From positions 1 to 30,438 of IMG/VR virus record IMGVR_UViG_3300042924_002825: a stretch of 30,438 nt of DNA. One strand, written 5' to 3'. The notes under the pieces were generated by a model. The model worked only from the letters and a program-made list of their open reading frames with translations. It was not told where the DNA came from and did no database searches. The stretch comes from a virus. The position numbers and the translations under genes are program-made. The number at the start of each line of letters is the position of its first letter. Positions within the stretch are counted from its first letter, which is position 1. Below, piece by piece: positions 1 through 8,683 of this stretch.

Positions 1-2145
1 GGCAACGCCTCAAACGTCCCGACCGTGACAGCCCTGACGGGTGACGTGACAGTCAGCAATGCCGGGGTGACGGCGATTGGTACGGGCGTCATCGTGGACG
101 GCGACGTGAATGCCAGCGCCGCGATTGCCTTAAGTAAACTCGCCACGCAAGGCGCGCGCACTTTTGTCGCCAACAGCACATCATCCACTGCCGTTCCGAC
201 GGCTGTCTCCGTCGCCACGGCGCAGGGCATGGTCGGCCAGTTCGATACGGTGTCGGCGGTCAACAGCGCAACGATTGACGCAGGTATCAATCACATCCGC
301 ACGGCGGGCTATTACGCGACCGGCGACGGTGGCGGGGCGCTGTACAAGCGGGTGGCGTCAGGAGCTGCTGGTGCGGGTACGCCACGCATCACCTCGAACA
401 GTGCGGCGACCATCTGGGAACTCGACCTTGATACGGTCAATGTCCTGCAATTCGGTGCCTACAACAACGACACGAATGCGGCCACGACATTGAGCGCGTT
501 TCAGGGCGCGGCGGCATTTTCGAAGTCCGTGTATATTCCGCCCGGAACCTATCTGATTAGCGGGACGGTCACGGTCACGCTCAACGGCCAGAGGTGGTAC
601 GGGGACGGGTTTGACGCCTGCATCGTGAAGAGCAACAGCACGACGCTGCCCATGTTCACGATTACCGAATTTTTGAACAACACGGTCATCGAGTCGTTCA
701 GGCTCACGCGCAGTGTTACGGCCACCAGTGGCGCAAACGGCATCGACCTGCAAAACAAGGTTGTCGGACAAACGCGGTTTCAGAACCTTTTGGCCGAGAA
801 GCAATGGGACGGGTTCAGCATCGGGCCGACAGATTGGTCGGAAATTCTGGACTGCATAGCGCAGCAGAACCTGAACAACGGGTTTTACATCCGCAACAAA
901 AACACGGCGGCGGCAACCAGCGGGCCGTGCCAGTGGAACCTGACCAACTGCCTCTCCCAAATGAACACTGCGCGCGGGTTCTTCTTTCAGACGCAGACCG
1001 GCCCGTCGCAAATGATTGTCGGCCCCTTGAAGATGTGCGCCACGTTTGGCAACAGCGGTGTTGGTGTCGGATTCGTTGGCAGCGCAACAGTGCCCATCAA
1101 CGACGCCCGCATATTTGGAGGGTTCTACGGCTCGGACGGAAATTCCGAACTGTACCTTGACACCTACGGCGACCAGATTCTCATTCAGAACTGCTTCCTT
1201 GAGCGGTCGGGCCTTGACCCGACAGGCCCGACACTGGCAACGCCTGCATCAAACCTGGGTTCTGGCCTTGAACTGACGGTCAATAACACGGGCGCAATCA
1301 TCAACAACGTCCATAGTTATGACAACAGCCAGGACGGCATTGCGTCATCGGCCACCAAGATAACGGTGACCGGCAGTCGCTGCGACAACAATGGCCGGGC
1401 GTCCGGCGCAGGGCGGCGCAATGGTGTCTACGTTGTCGCCGGGCGGGCCACAATTACCGGCACCATTTGCGGAAATACCAGCGGCTCGCCGCAATCGTTC
1501 GGCATTCGCTGCGCCGACGGGAATAACGTCACTGCAATCGGTTGCGACCTGAACGGCAACGGCACGTCGAGCTTTGACATCACGTCCAACGCCAACAGTC
1601 TGACGGTGGTGGGCTGCCTGCCCAATACGCTGAACACGGAAATTCCCATCCTTCAGGTCAATGCCGGGAGTGCAACAGCGCCCAGCATCACGACGGACAG
1701 CGACCTGAACACGGGGATTTATTTCCCGACGGCTGACACCGTTGCAATTACAACCGCCGGTGCAAAAAGATTCAGGGTTGCGTCAGGCGGAAATGTCGGC
1801 ATTGGAGCCTTGAACGACACTCCTGGCGCGACAGGTTTTAATGATTTTCTTGCCTTCAACACAAATGGCTCTGGATTTGGGGCCATTGGCGACCTGACGA
1901 AAATTGTTGGCATCGCAACCGATAGCGTCGAGCGCATGAGAATTGACGTGACCGGCAATGTTGTCATCAACACAGCCGCTCTGGCAACGACGGCGACCGA
2001 TGGGTTTCTGTATGTGCCGACATGTGCCGGAACGCCAACGGGAACGCCGACGACGTACACAGGTCGCGCTCCCATCGTGGTCAACACGACGAACAACAAG
2101 CTCTATTTTTACAGCGGAGGGGCGTGGCGTGACGCAGGGCCGTAA
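1..2145 (+). CDS. Tailspike / tail fibre protein, 5'-truncated by window edge
   Basis: The reading frame is open from base 1 and a GTG at 25 is not a convincing start, so the gene begins before the window. The N-terminal visible part (GDVTVSNAG, SATIDAG) resembles the low-complexity stalk of phage fibres. The middle has the typical entry to a right-handed beta-helix, 'QFGAYNND' followed by 'VYIPPGTYLISG', as in pectate-lyase-like tailspikes. It continues with many N/G/T-rich short strands. The C-terminal part (SITTDSDLNTGIYFP, FRVASGGNVGIG, NNKLYFYSGGAWRDAGP) is a common fibre tip ending. The likely role is host surface recognition, possibly with glycan cleavage. No catalytic residues can be assigned from sequence alone, and no S74 autocleavage domain is apparent. 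It lies directly upstream of the packaging genes. Confidence 0.8.
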   Translation, partial: GNASNVPTVTALTGDVTVSNAGVTAIGTGVIVDGDVNASAAIALSKLATQGARTFVANSTSSTAVPTAVSVATAQGMVGQFDTVSAVNSATIDAGINHIRTAGYYATGDGGGALYKRVASGAAGAGTPRITSNSAATIWELDLDTVNVLQFGAYNNDTNAATTLSAFQGAAAFSKSVYIPPGTYLISGTVTVTLNGQRWYGDGFDACIVKSNSTTLPMFTITEFLNNTVIESFRLTRSVTATSGANGIDLQNKVVGQTRFQNLLAEKQWDGFSIGPTDWSEILDCIAQQNLNNGFYIRNKNTAAATSGPCQWNLTNCLSQMNTARGFFFQTQTGPSQMIVGPLKMCATFGNSGVGVGFVGSATVPINDARIFGGFYGSDGNSELYLDTYGDQILIQNCFLERSGLDPTGPTLATPASNLGSGLELTVNNTGAIINNVHSYDNSQDGIASSATKITVTGSRCDNNGRASGAGRRNGVYVVAGRATITGTICGNTSGSPQSFGIRCADGNNVTAIGCDLNGNGTSSFDITSNANSLTVVGCLPNTLNTEIPILQVNAGSATAPSITTDSDLNTGIYFPTADTVAITTAGAKRFRVASGGNVGIGALNDTPGATGFNDFLAFNTNGSGFGAIGDLTKIVGIATDSVERMRIDVTGNVVINTAALATTATDGFLYVPTCAGTPTGTPTTYTGRAPIVVNTTNNKLYFYSGGAWRDAGP

Positions 2146-2302
2146 AGTCATGATTGCAAGCGACGACTGGTCAACCTTCAACACCATCGCCACGGTCGAA
2201 AACTGGAACCCCGTCCCCGGCTCAAGCCAGGTGTGGCTGAAGGCAGACGACGGCACCCGCATCGTCGTGGCACGGCATGACGTGGAGCCGGTTGCGCAAT
2301 AA
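2129..2302 (+). CDS. Small hypothetical protein (57 aa)
   Basis: A short frame overlaps the end of the tailspike gene by 17 bases. A GTG at 2129 has a good GGAGG at 2116-2120, 8 bases upstream; the alternative ATG at 2150 would give 50 aa. The product is mixed polar with several tryptophans (DDWSTF, ENWNPVPG, QVWLKADDG) and no membrane segment. I do not recognise the family. Its place between the fibre tip and the terminase suggests a small virion or fibre accessory protein, but that is only inferred from position. The 43 bases between it and the next gene hold nothing recognisable beyond a ribosome site (AGGA). Confidence 0.5.
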   Translation: MTQGRKVMIASDDWSTFNTIATVENWNPVPGSSQVWLKADDGTRIVVARHDVEPVAQ

Positions 2303-2345
2303 AGTGTAAAACGCTCGGCGAGGGCGCGAAAGAATATTTCAGGAC

Positions 2346-2672
2346 ATGACGAACAAACACGGTTTTCAGCCGGGAAACACTCTGGGCGGCAGAAGCAAGA
2401 AAGACTTGGAACTCGAAGCCCACGCACGGCTTCACGCCAAGCACGCCATCGACGTTGCCGCACAAATCCTGCTGAACACCGAAGCCAGCAACTCCGACAG
2501 GCTCAAGGCCGCACAACTCATTCTCGACCGGGGCCACGGCAAGCCCAAGGAACAAGTGACCGTCACGCATGAACGTCCAGTTACCGAATGGACCGAAGAA
2601 CAACTCGACGCAGCTATTGCTGGCCTTGCAGGAGAAGCGCGCAAGGGTGAAGGCGCGGCAAAGTCTCATTGA
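2346..2672 (+). CDS. Probable terminase small subunit
   Basis: A 108-aa protein sits immediately before, and overlaps, the large terminase gene, the usual place for the small subunit that recognises packaging sites. The N-terminus 'GFQPGNTLGGRSKK' is the basic G-x-P-G-N-x-x-G-R-x-K opening seen in many phage DUF5681-type proteins. Residues 20-60 are helical with alanine-rich and leucine-rich stretches (AIDVAAQILLN, RLKAAQLILDRG). The C-terminal third is acidic then basic. A ribosome site AGGA lies just upstream of ATG 2346. The 104-base overlap with the next frame implies tight coupling. The call rests mainly on position and the N-terminal signature. Confidence 0.65.
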   Translation: MTNKHGFQPGNTLGGRSKKDLELEAHARLHAKHAIDVAAQILLNTEASNSDRLKAAQLILDRGHGKPKEQVTVTHERPVTEWTEEQLDAAIAGLAGEARKGEGAAKSH

Positions 2673-4038
2673 GTTCACGGAATACAGTTACGACCGCTAC
2701 AAGACCGCAAACCACCACCGGGTCATTGCCGGTCACCTGGAACGGGTCGAGCGGCGCGAAATAGACCGGCTCATGCTCTTGGTGCCCCCGCGCCATGGCA
2801 AATCGGAAATCGCCTCACGGCGCTATCCGGCTTGGGTGTTGGGCCGCAACCCGACCCGCCAGATTATCAGTGCCAGTGCATCAGAAAGTTTCGCCCATGA
2901 CTTCGGACGTGAAGTGCGGAACATCATTCGGGACGAACCCTACAGAAGACTGTTCCCTCACGTCGAACTTGCCGACGACAGCCAGGCATCAGGCCGCTGG
3001 CACACAAGGCACGGTGGAATTTTCTATGCGGTTGGTGTTGGCTCGCAGATTCTCGGCAAGGGCGCGGACGAGTTCATTATCGACGACCCCTTTGGCTCCA
3101 TGGCCGACGCCCAAAGCCCAGTCGAACGGCGAAGGGTGAAGGACTGGTATCAGGGCAGCGTCTACAACCGTCTTATGCCGGGTGGGGCCGTTATCCTCAT
3201 CAACCACCGCATGCATGAAGACGACTTGTCTGGCTATTTGCTGGAACAGCAGGCCAACGGCGGCGACAAGTGGGAAGTGGTGGAACTGCCTGCGATTGAC
3301 GACGAGGGCCAAGCCCTGTGGCCCGAAGCCTATCCGATAGACGCCCTGCAGCGCATAAAGCGCAACACGCTGCCGCGCTTCTGGTCGGCGCTTTACCAGC
3401 AAGACCCGCAGCCGGACGAGGGCACGTTCTTCAAGGCCGATTGGTTCAAGCGCTACGACGACCTACCCAAGGTCAACGTCTATGGCACCAGCGACTTGGC
3501 CGTGACCGACGAAGGGGGCGACTACACGGAGCATGCGGTCTGGGGCATTGGCCCTGACAGCACCATCTATGCGCTGGACTGGTGGCGCGGGCAGACGAAT
3601 GCCAGCGTCTGGATAGACAAGCAGTTGGACCTGGTAGCGAAGCACAAGCCGCTGATTTGGTTCTCCGAAGCGGGCGTCATCAAGCGGGCCATCGAGGGCG
3701 TCCTCGACCGCCGCATGACAGAACGCAAGACATGGGTTGCAATGGAGTGGGTCAGTTCCATTCACGACAAGCCCACGCGGGCGCGGGCGTTTCAAGCTCT
3801 AGCTGCAAACGGGAAAGTAGCGTTTCCGAAAGCCCCGTGGGCGAATGACATCATTGACCAGTTGGTGCGGTTTCCGGCTGGCAAGCATGACGACGCAGTG
3901 GACGCCTGCAGCCTCATCGGGCGCGCGGTCGCTGACACGTCGAGTGCCGTTTACAGGCTGGCGGCCCCTCCCAAGGGTGAAGACCGCTACGCCCGCACGC
4001 GGTCCTTGGCGGCACAGCAGAACTGGAAGACAGCATAA
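2569..4038 (+). CDS. terL: Terminase large subunit
   Basis: This is the ATP-driven DNA-packaging motor with headful-type nuclease, 489 aa from ATG 2569. The Walker A motif is VPPRHGKS at residues 72-79 and Walker B is FIIDD at 169-173. A coupling-type segment ILINHRMHEDD is at 209-219. The RNase-H-like nuclease domain has acidic positions SD 308-309, E367 in WFSEAG, and HDDAVDAC at 440-447. The first ~25 residues overlap the preceding gene and look unlike the family; an in-frame GTG at 2647 is a possible later start, so the start is uncertain. Its stop overlaps the portal start by one base (TAATG). The product docks on the portal during packaging. Confidence 0.95.
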   Translation: MNVQLPNGPKNNSTQLLLALQEKRARVKARQSLIEFTEYSYDRYKTANHHRVIAGHLERVERREIDRLMLLVPPRHGKSEIASRRYPAWVLGRNPTRQIISASASESFAHDFGREVRNIIRDEPYRRLFPHVELADDSQASGRWHTRHGGIFYAVGVGSQILGKGADEFIIDDPFGSMADAQSPVERRRVKDWYQGSVYNRLMPGGAVILINHRMHEDDLSGYLLEQQANGGDKWEVVELPAIDDEGQALWPEAYPIDALQRIKRNTLPRFWSALYQQDPQPDEGTFFKADWFKRYDDLPKVNVYGTSDLAVTDEGGDYTEHAVWGIGPDSTIYALDWWRGQTNASVWIDKQLDLVAKHKPLIWFSEAGVIKRAIEGVLDRRMTERKTWVAMEWVSSIHDKPTRARAFQALAANGKVAFPKAPWANDIIDQLVRFPAGKHDDAVDACSLIGRAVADTSSAVYRLAAPPKGEDRYARTRSLAAQQNWKTA

Positions 4039-6218
4039 TGGCTTATGACCAGAAAGAAGCGGACGCCTATCTTGCCGACCTCAAGCGCAAAGCGACGGTC
4101 GCCATGGATATGCTGGACCGCGCGCGCCGGGACGCTCAGGTCTGGCAGAACTACTATGACGGTATCCAGTGGACCGACGCCGAACGCCGCACGCTCGAGG
4201 CGCGTGGCCAGCCCGCCCTTGCGTTCAATCATGTGAAGCCTGCCGTCAACGCCATCATCGGCATTGTGGAGCGCGGAAGAACCGACCCGAAGGGCTGGGG
4301 CCGCACGCCGAAGGACCAAGATAGCGCCGAAGTCGCCACGGACGGGCTGCGCTATGTGGCGGACGTGACGCGGTTCCAATCAAAGCGCCGCGATTGCCTG
4401 AAGGACTTTCTGGTCTGGGGCATTTGTGCGGGCGTGACGGAAATGGGCGAGGGGGCTGAGATTGGCCTGCGCCGCATCCGGCCCGAAGAGTTCTTCTATG
4501 ACCCATATTCCCGCGACACGGACTTTGGTGACGCAAGGTACATGGGCATCGCCAAGTGGATGGACGAGCAGGACATCATCGACCTCTACCCTGACCAAGC
4601 CGAAACCATCCGCACATCGTTCAATTACGACCAGAGCGCTTCCGACACCTACCGCGACCGACCGAAGGACGGCTGGGCGTGGGTGGACAGCCGAGCGCGC
4701 CGCATCATGTGCTTTGAGATGTACAAGCGCAAAGGCGGCGACTGGGAGAAGTGTGTGTTCGTCTCAGGCGGCATTCTGGAAAGCGGCCCCAGCCCCTTCC
4801 TCGACAGCAAGACCGGACGCCCGCGGTGTGCCATCCTTGCGCAGTCGGCTTACGTGGACATCGACAACTGCCGCTATGGCATTGTCAGGGACATGCTTGG
4901 GCCGCAGGACGCCATCAACAAGGCGCGTTCGAAGGCCGTGCATATCCTGAACGTGGCCAAGCTCAGGGTTGACCCCGGCGTCATCGACATTGATACGGTC
5001 AGGCAGCAGTGGGCGAAGCCGGACGGGATTATCGAAGCACGCGAGGGGCAGATTGAGGAGCTGGGCGACCGGAACCTGGCTCCCGGTCATCTAGAACTCT
5101 TGCGGGACGCCAAGGAAGAAATGCGCCGTCAAAGCCCGACACCTGGCATTGTCGGTCGGCAGGGGGCCAGCCAATCGGGCCGCGCTATCTTGGCCGAACA
5201 GCAGGCTGGCCTCACCGAACAGGCCCCGCTTCTGGCGCAGTTCGACGACTGGACGCTCAGGTGCTATCGGGCCTTCTGGGACGCCATCAAGCAGTTTTGG
5301 AACGAGCCGAAGTGGATACGGGTGACCGACGACGAGAATGCCCCGCGCTTCGTGGGCTTGAACGTGCCCCAGCCTGCCATGGACCCCATGACGGGCATGC
5401 CCCAGATTGACCCCATGACGGGCCAGCCTGCCATGCAGATGCAGAACGCGCCCGCCGACATGGACGTGGACATTGTCATCGACTCGACCCCGGACACGGC
5501 AGTCATTCAGGAAGAGCAGTTCCAGCGTTTGGCTGAACTGGTGCAAGCGGGCATGCCCATACCGCCTGATGTGCTTATTGAAGCCTCGAGCCTGCCAAAG
5601 AAACGCTTGCTTCTGGACAAGCTGAAGCAGGCGCAGGAACAGCAGGCGCAAATGGCCCAGCAGCAGCCCAATCCCGCCATGGTGCAGATTGAGGCGGAGA
5701 AGGAAAAGCAGGCGCTCATCCTCATGGCCAAGCGGGAGCAAATGGCCATGGACGCCGAAGCCCAGCAGCAGCAAATGGTCCGCCAGCAGCAAGCCGAAGA
5801 CATGAAGCATCAGCGTGACATGCAGTTGGCGCAGTTCAAGTTCGTGTCCGACCGGCAGGGCCACGTCAACACCATGCGCGAGGCCAGCATGAAGTCGAGC
5901 ATTCGCGCCCGTGCCACGGCAGAGCCCATGGAAGGCGACGACATGGAAGGGCCCAGCATCAGCTACCTGACACCGGGCGAGGAAGCCATGGTGGCGGCAC
6001 AGCAGCAGACGGCGCAGGCCATTATCGCGGTGCAGGCCCAGACGGCGGAAGTCATGGCGCAGAACGCACAGGTCATGGCCCAGGCGGCGGACGGTATCGG
6101 GCAGGCAGCGCAGGCGATTGCACAAGTGGCCGGTGTCATGGCCGCGCCGAAGCGTTTGGTCAAAGACCCGCGCACGGGTGAGAAGCGGGTGGAAATTGTG
6201 ACGGGGTCAATCAACTAA
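4038..6218 (+). CDS. Portal protein, P22 type
   Basis: The 726 aa length is essentially that of the P22 gp1 portal (725 aa). The N-terminal region (AQVWQNYYDG, QWTDAERRTLEARGQPALAFNHVKPAVNAI) is the characteristic opening of P22-like portal proteins. The central part carries the clip and stem region. Around residues 448-470 there is a short repeat of 'DPMTG' (MDPMTGMPQIDPMTGQP). The C-terminal ~190 residues are strongly Q/A/M-rich and predicted coiled coil, which matches the long helical barrel of P22-like portals. The protein forms the dodecameric DNA gate in the capsid vertex and binds terminase, then the tail adaptor. It is joined to both neighbours by TAATG overlaps. A 344-aa frame on the opposite strand is a shadow of this gene. 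Confidence 0.93.
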   Translation: MAYDQKEADAYLADLKRKATVAMDMLDRARRDAQVWQNYYDGIQWTDAERRTLEARGQPALAFNHVKPAVNAIIGIVERGRTDPKGWGRTPKDQDSAEVATDGLRYVADVTRFQSKRRDCLKDFLVWGICAGVTEMGEGAEIGLRRIRPEEFFYDPYSRDTDFGDARYMGIAKWMDEQDIIDLYPDQAETIRTSFNYDQSASDTYRDRPKDGWAWVDSRARRIMCFEMYKRKGGDWEKCVFVSGGILESGPSPFLDSKTGRPRCAILAQSAYVDIDNCRYGIVRDMLGPQDAINKARSKAVHILNVAKLRVDPGVIDIDTVRQQWAKPDGIIEAREGQIEELGDRNLAPGHLELLRDAKEEMRRQSPTPGIVGRQGASQSGRAILAEQQAGLTEQAPLLAQFDDWTLRCYRAFWDAIKQFWNEPKWIRVTDDENAPRFVGLNVPQPAMDPMTGMPQIDPMTGQPAMQMQNAPADMDVDIVIDSTPDTAVIQEEQFQRLAELVQAGMPIPPDVLIEASSLPKKRLLLDKLKQAQEQQAQMAQQQPNPAMVQIEAEKEKQALILMAKREQMAMDAEAQQQQMVRQQQAEDMKHQRDMQLAQFKFVSDRQGHVNTMREASMKSSIRARATAEPMEGDDMEGPSISYLTPGEEAMVAAQQQTAQAIIAVQAQTAEVMAQNAQVMAQAADGIGQAAQAIAQVAGVMAAPKRLVKDPRTGEKRVEIVTGSIN

Positions 6219-6625
6219 TGGCCATTCAGCTATCGACAGCGGTGCGCAACGCGCGCCTTGACGCGATTGAAACCACGGTGGGGACAAGTGCCATCATCCG
6301 CATTCGCACGGGGGCTGCCCCTGCCAACTGCGGAACCGCTGACAGCGGGACCATCCTGGCGGAACTGACACTGCCTAGTGACTGGATGGCCAATGCGTCG
6401 GGCGGCACGAAAGCCTTGGCCGGAAGCTGGCAAGACCTGTCGGCCAACAACACGGGCACGGCGGCGCATTTCCGGCTTTACGACAGCGCGGGAACGACTT
6501 GCCACTTGCAAGGCACGGTCACGGCGACGGGTGGTGGCGGGGACATGGAAGTCAGCAGCACGTCCTTCACGGCGGGGCAGTCTTTCACTATCAATACGTT
6601 CACGCTTACAGACGGGAACGCCTAA
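6218..6625 (+). CDS. Phage virion-associated protein of unknown function (135 aa)
   Basis: It opens 'MAIQLSTAVRNARLDAIETTVGTSAIIRIRTGAAP', a conserved beginning of a family found widely in tailed phages near head genes. The rest is beta-rich with small residues (TLTDGNA end) and has no membrane segment or enzyme motif. The gene is coupled to portal and to the next gene by one-base TAATG overlaps, so it is expressed with the head module. The role may be a head or neck surface protein; this is inference from context. Only the family resemblance and location support it. Confidence 0.75.
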   Translation: MAIQLSTAVRNARLDAIETTVGTSAIIRIRTGAAPANCGTADSGTILAELTLPSDWMANASGGTKALAGSWQDLSANNTGTAAHFRLYDSAGTTCHLQGTVTATGGGGDMEVSSTSFTAGQSFTINTFTLTDGNA

Positions 6626-7065
6626 TGGCTGATAACGTAGGATATACCCCCGGCAGTGGCGCGACCATTGCTGCCGACGACATTGGCGGTGTGCTTTACC
6701 AGCGCGTCAAGATAACTCACGGCGCGGACGGTATTGCGCACGAAACGTCCAACGGAAATCCGCTTCCGACCGAAGAGCGCGGCGAACTGTTGGAGGCCAT
6801 CGAAGCCCTGCGCATGGCGGTGCAGTCCCTGACCCGCACGCAAGGCATGGCCATGCCGGATACGGCGGGCAGGCTGCGTGTGCTGGCTGAAAACCCGACA
6901 GCGGCCAACCTCAACGTGACCGCAACGATTGGTTCTGGAACCGTCACGACAGTTTCAACGGTGACCAACCAGTCCCAGGCGGGAACCTTCGCCATGCAGG
7001 ACCACATTCCTGCCCTCATGCATTTGCAGGCAGACAGCCTGCGTAGAAACATAGCGGTGACGTAA
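6625..7065 (+). CDS. Hypothetical virion protein (146 aa)
   Basis: I chose ATG 6625 because it overlaps the previous stop in TAATG, as at several other junctions here, rather than an upstream start that would run through the preceding gene. The N-terminus has 'ADDIGGVLYQRVKI', a motif frequent in small phage proteins next to tail or head genes. The middle is helical (ELLEAIEALRMAVQSL), followed by a beta/low-complexity stretch of T, V and N and a helical end (MHLQADSLRRNIAVT). No catalytic signature is visible. The likely role is structural. The next gene starts in its stop codon. Confidence 0.65.
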   Translation: MADNVGYTPGSGATIAADDIGGVLYQRVKITHGADGIAHETSNGNPLPTEERGELLEAIEALRMAVQSLTRTQGMAMPDTAGRLRVLAENPTAANLNVTATIGSGTVTTVSTVTNQSQAGTFAMQDHIPALMHLQADSLRRNIAVT

Positions 7066-8504
7066 TGGCCACGACCAATGGCAATCGGAAAATTCTCGAC
7101 CTGAAGCGGTGGGAGTTCTGCACCCCGGCCCCGCAGGCCACGGCAGCTGCGCACTTCATTGTGTCGTCGCGTCATTATCGGCAGCAGCAGATGCTGGTTA
7201 CATCTGCCACAGGCGCGCAGATGTACAATCCGAATGAGGACGGGTGGGTGGCGCTTCCTTCACCCGCCCTTGGTGGTGCCTTCGCTGCCGGAGCATGTGG
7301 AACTGGAACTGCAATCGGTCCCTCTGGCACAGCAACCAGCGGCACCACATCGACCATCGTCACGAACCTGACGCTGGCGCGGGACTTGCGTGGTTACAGC
7401 ATTCACATCACTGGTGGACCTAATGCCGGTGTGACGCTGGCCATTGTCAGCAACACAATCGGCACCAACGCAACAATCACTGTCGCAGCACAAGCCAGCG
7501 CGTTCAGCGCCTCCACCACTTACCGACTTCTTACCCCACGCTGGTATATCTTGAATGCTGTTGCCTCTGCGGGCACGACGACAGCCAACATATTCAGGTT
7601 TTACGATTTTGCCACGAACGTATGGACATCTGCCGAAACTGGAGCAACGGACGGCGTAGCCCCGGCGGCAGTCATCGGAACAGACAGTCGCCTCGTCGCA
7701 ACGCCATCTTGGATTGACGACGGATACAAGGCATTTGCCACGGGCACTGCCACGGCAGGCGGCGCTTCCACGCTGACCAACAGCGCCAAGAACTGGGCCA
7801 CCAACCAGTGGACAAACTCTCAGATTCGAATTGTCAGCGGGACGGGTGCCGGGCAGATACGCACGATTGCCAGCAACACAGCGACTGTCATCACAACGGG
7901 CACTGCATGGACGACGCAGCCGAGCACCGACTCGGCCTACAGCATCGAGGGCAATGACGACTTCATCTACTACATGGGGTCTAACGCCGTCACTCTGTAC
8001 CGCTATAGCATCAGTGGTGGCACTTGGACCACGCTGACGCCAGGCGTTGCTCGCGGTGGCGCACCGGGTGTTGGCATGTCAGGTCAGTGGGTTCACAGTG
8101 TGTCGGCGAGCGATTGGAACACCGAAAACGCCATCCTGAACGGTCGCTACATCTACTCGTTCAGAGGGGCGGCTGGCGCTTTGCTTGACCGCTACGATAT
8201 TGCAGCGAATAGCTGGAGTGCCATCACATACAGCCCTGCCGTCGAAACTTTCACGACTGGAACCAAGTACGTCTACAACAATGACTGTCTCTACATTCAT
8301 AAGGACGCGACGGGCCGCTGGTTCAGGTACGATTTTGCGCAGTCATCGATGGACGGTTGGAACACCATGCTGTACCCGAACGGCGCTGCGGTTCTGGGCG
8401 ACACGGCATTCGACGTGACCTACAAGGACGGGGCCACGGAAATCGACTATATCTACATGGTGCTGAACACGTCCAACGTCATGCTTCGGCAGATGGTGAT
8501 TTGA
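7065..8504 (+). CDS. Large beta-rich virion protein (479 aa), possible propeller
   Basis: The protein has repeated blades of the type 'Y-x-I-x-x-x-x-W-x-x-L/I-T': FRFYDFATNVWTS, YRYSISGGTWTTLTPG, LDRYDIAANSWSAIT and FRYDFAQSSMDGWNTM. These resemble Kelch-like propeller blades. Residues ~80-270 contain threonine/serine-rich beta segments such as LARDLRGYSIHITGGPNAGVTLAIVSN and the related QWTNSQIRIVSGTGAGQIRTIASN, which look like two copies of one unit (whatever is 'stuck' between blades). No transmembrane segment is apparent. The position between portal and scaffold suggests a neck, head-fibre or tail component. The family recurs in phages but I know no assigned function. It is coupled upstream by TAATG. 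Confidence 0.7.
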   Translation: MATTNGNRKILDLKRWEFCTPAPQATAAAHFIVSSRHYRQQQMLVTSATGAQMYNPNEDGWVALPSPALGGAFAAGACGTGTAIGPSGTATSGTTSTIVTNLTLARDLRGYSIHITGGPNAGVTLAIVSNTIGTNATITVAAQASAFSASTTYRLLTPRWYILNAVASAGTTTANIFRFYDFATNVWTSAETGATDGVAPAAVIGTDSRLVATPSWIDDGYKAFATGTATAGGASTLTNSAKNWATNQWTNSQIRIVSGTGAGQIRTIASNTATVITTGTAWTTQPSTDSAYSIEGNDDFIYYMGSNAVTLYRYSISGGTWTTLTPGVARGGAPGVGMSGQWVHSVSASDWNTENAILNGRYIYSFRGAAGALLDRYDIAANSWSAITYSPAVETFTTGTKYVYNNDCLYIHKDATGRWFRYDFAQSSMDGWNTMLYPNGAAVLGDTAFDVTYKDGATEIDYIYMVLNTSNVMLRQMVI

Positions 8505-8505
8505 C

Positions 8506-8670
8506 ATGAGCGTGCAACAGTTGATTGACCTCTGCCGGTCCCGGCTTGCGCACCTCACGCAGCTTCGCACCTCGGCTGTGTCGCTCGGCGACGTGGAGCA
8601 AATCGCGGACATCGACAACCGGATTGACGAGACGCAGGCCACGCTCAACCAGCTTCTGACGCTCGTCTGA
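8506..8670 (+). CDS. Small helical phage protein (54 aa)
   Basis: ATG at 8506 lies one base after the previous stop, and the frame closes at TGA 8668-8670. The product reads MSVQQLIDLCRSRLAHLTQL and continues in a second helix with DIDNRIDETQATLNQL. This two-helix pattern, an N-terminal LIDLRxxRL part and a C-terminal E-T-Q-A-T-L-x-Q-L part, is familiar from very small genes in the head module of many podoviruses and siphoviruses. No function is known to me. Its position between genes with very short gaps supports it being real. Confidence 0.7.
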   Translation: MSVQQLIDLCRSRLAHLTQLRTSAVSLGDVEQIADIDNRIDETQATLNQLLTLV

Positions 8671-8683
8671 AGGCTAGGCTTCC

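Noticed and set aside
5091-6125. Long minus-strand open frame (344 aa) opposite the portal gene
   Set aside because: It is H/L/R-rich with no family resemblance and mirrors the Q-rich coding strand; the portal is certain on the plus strand.
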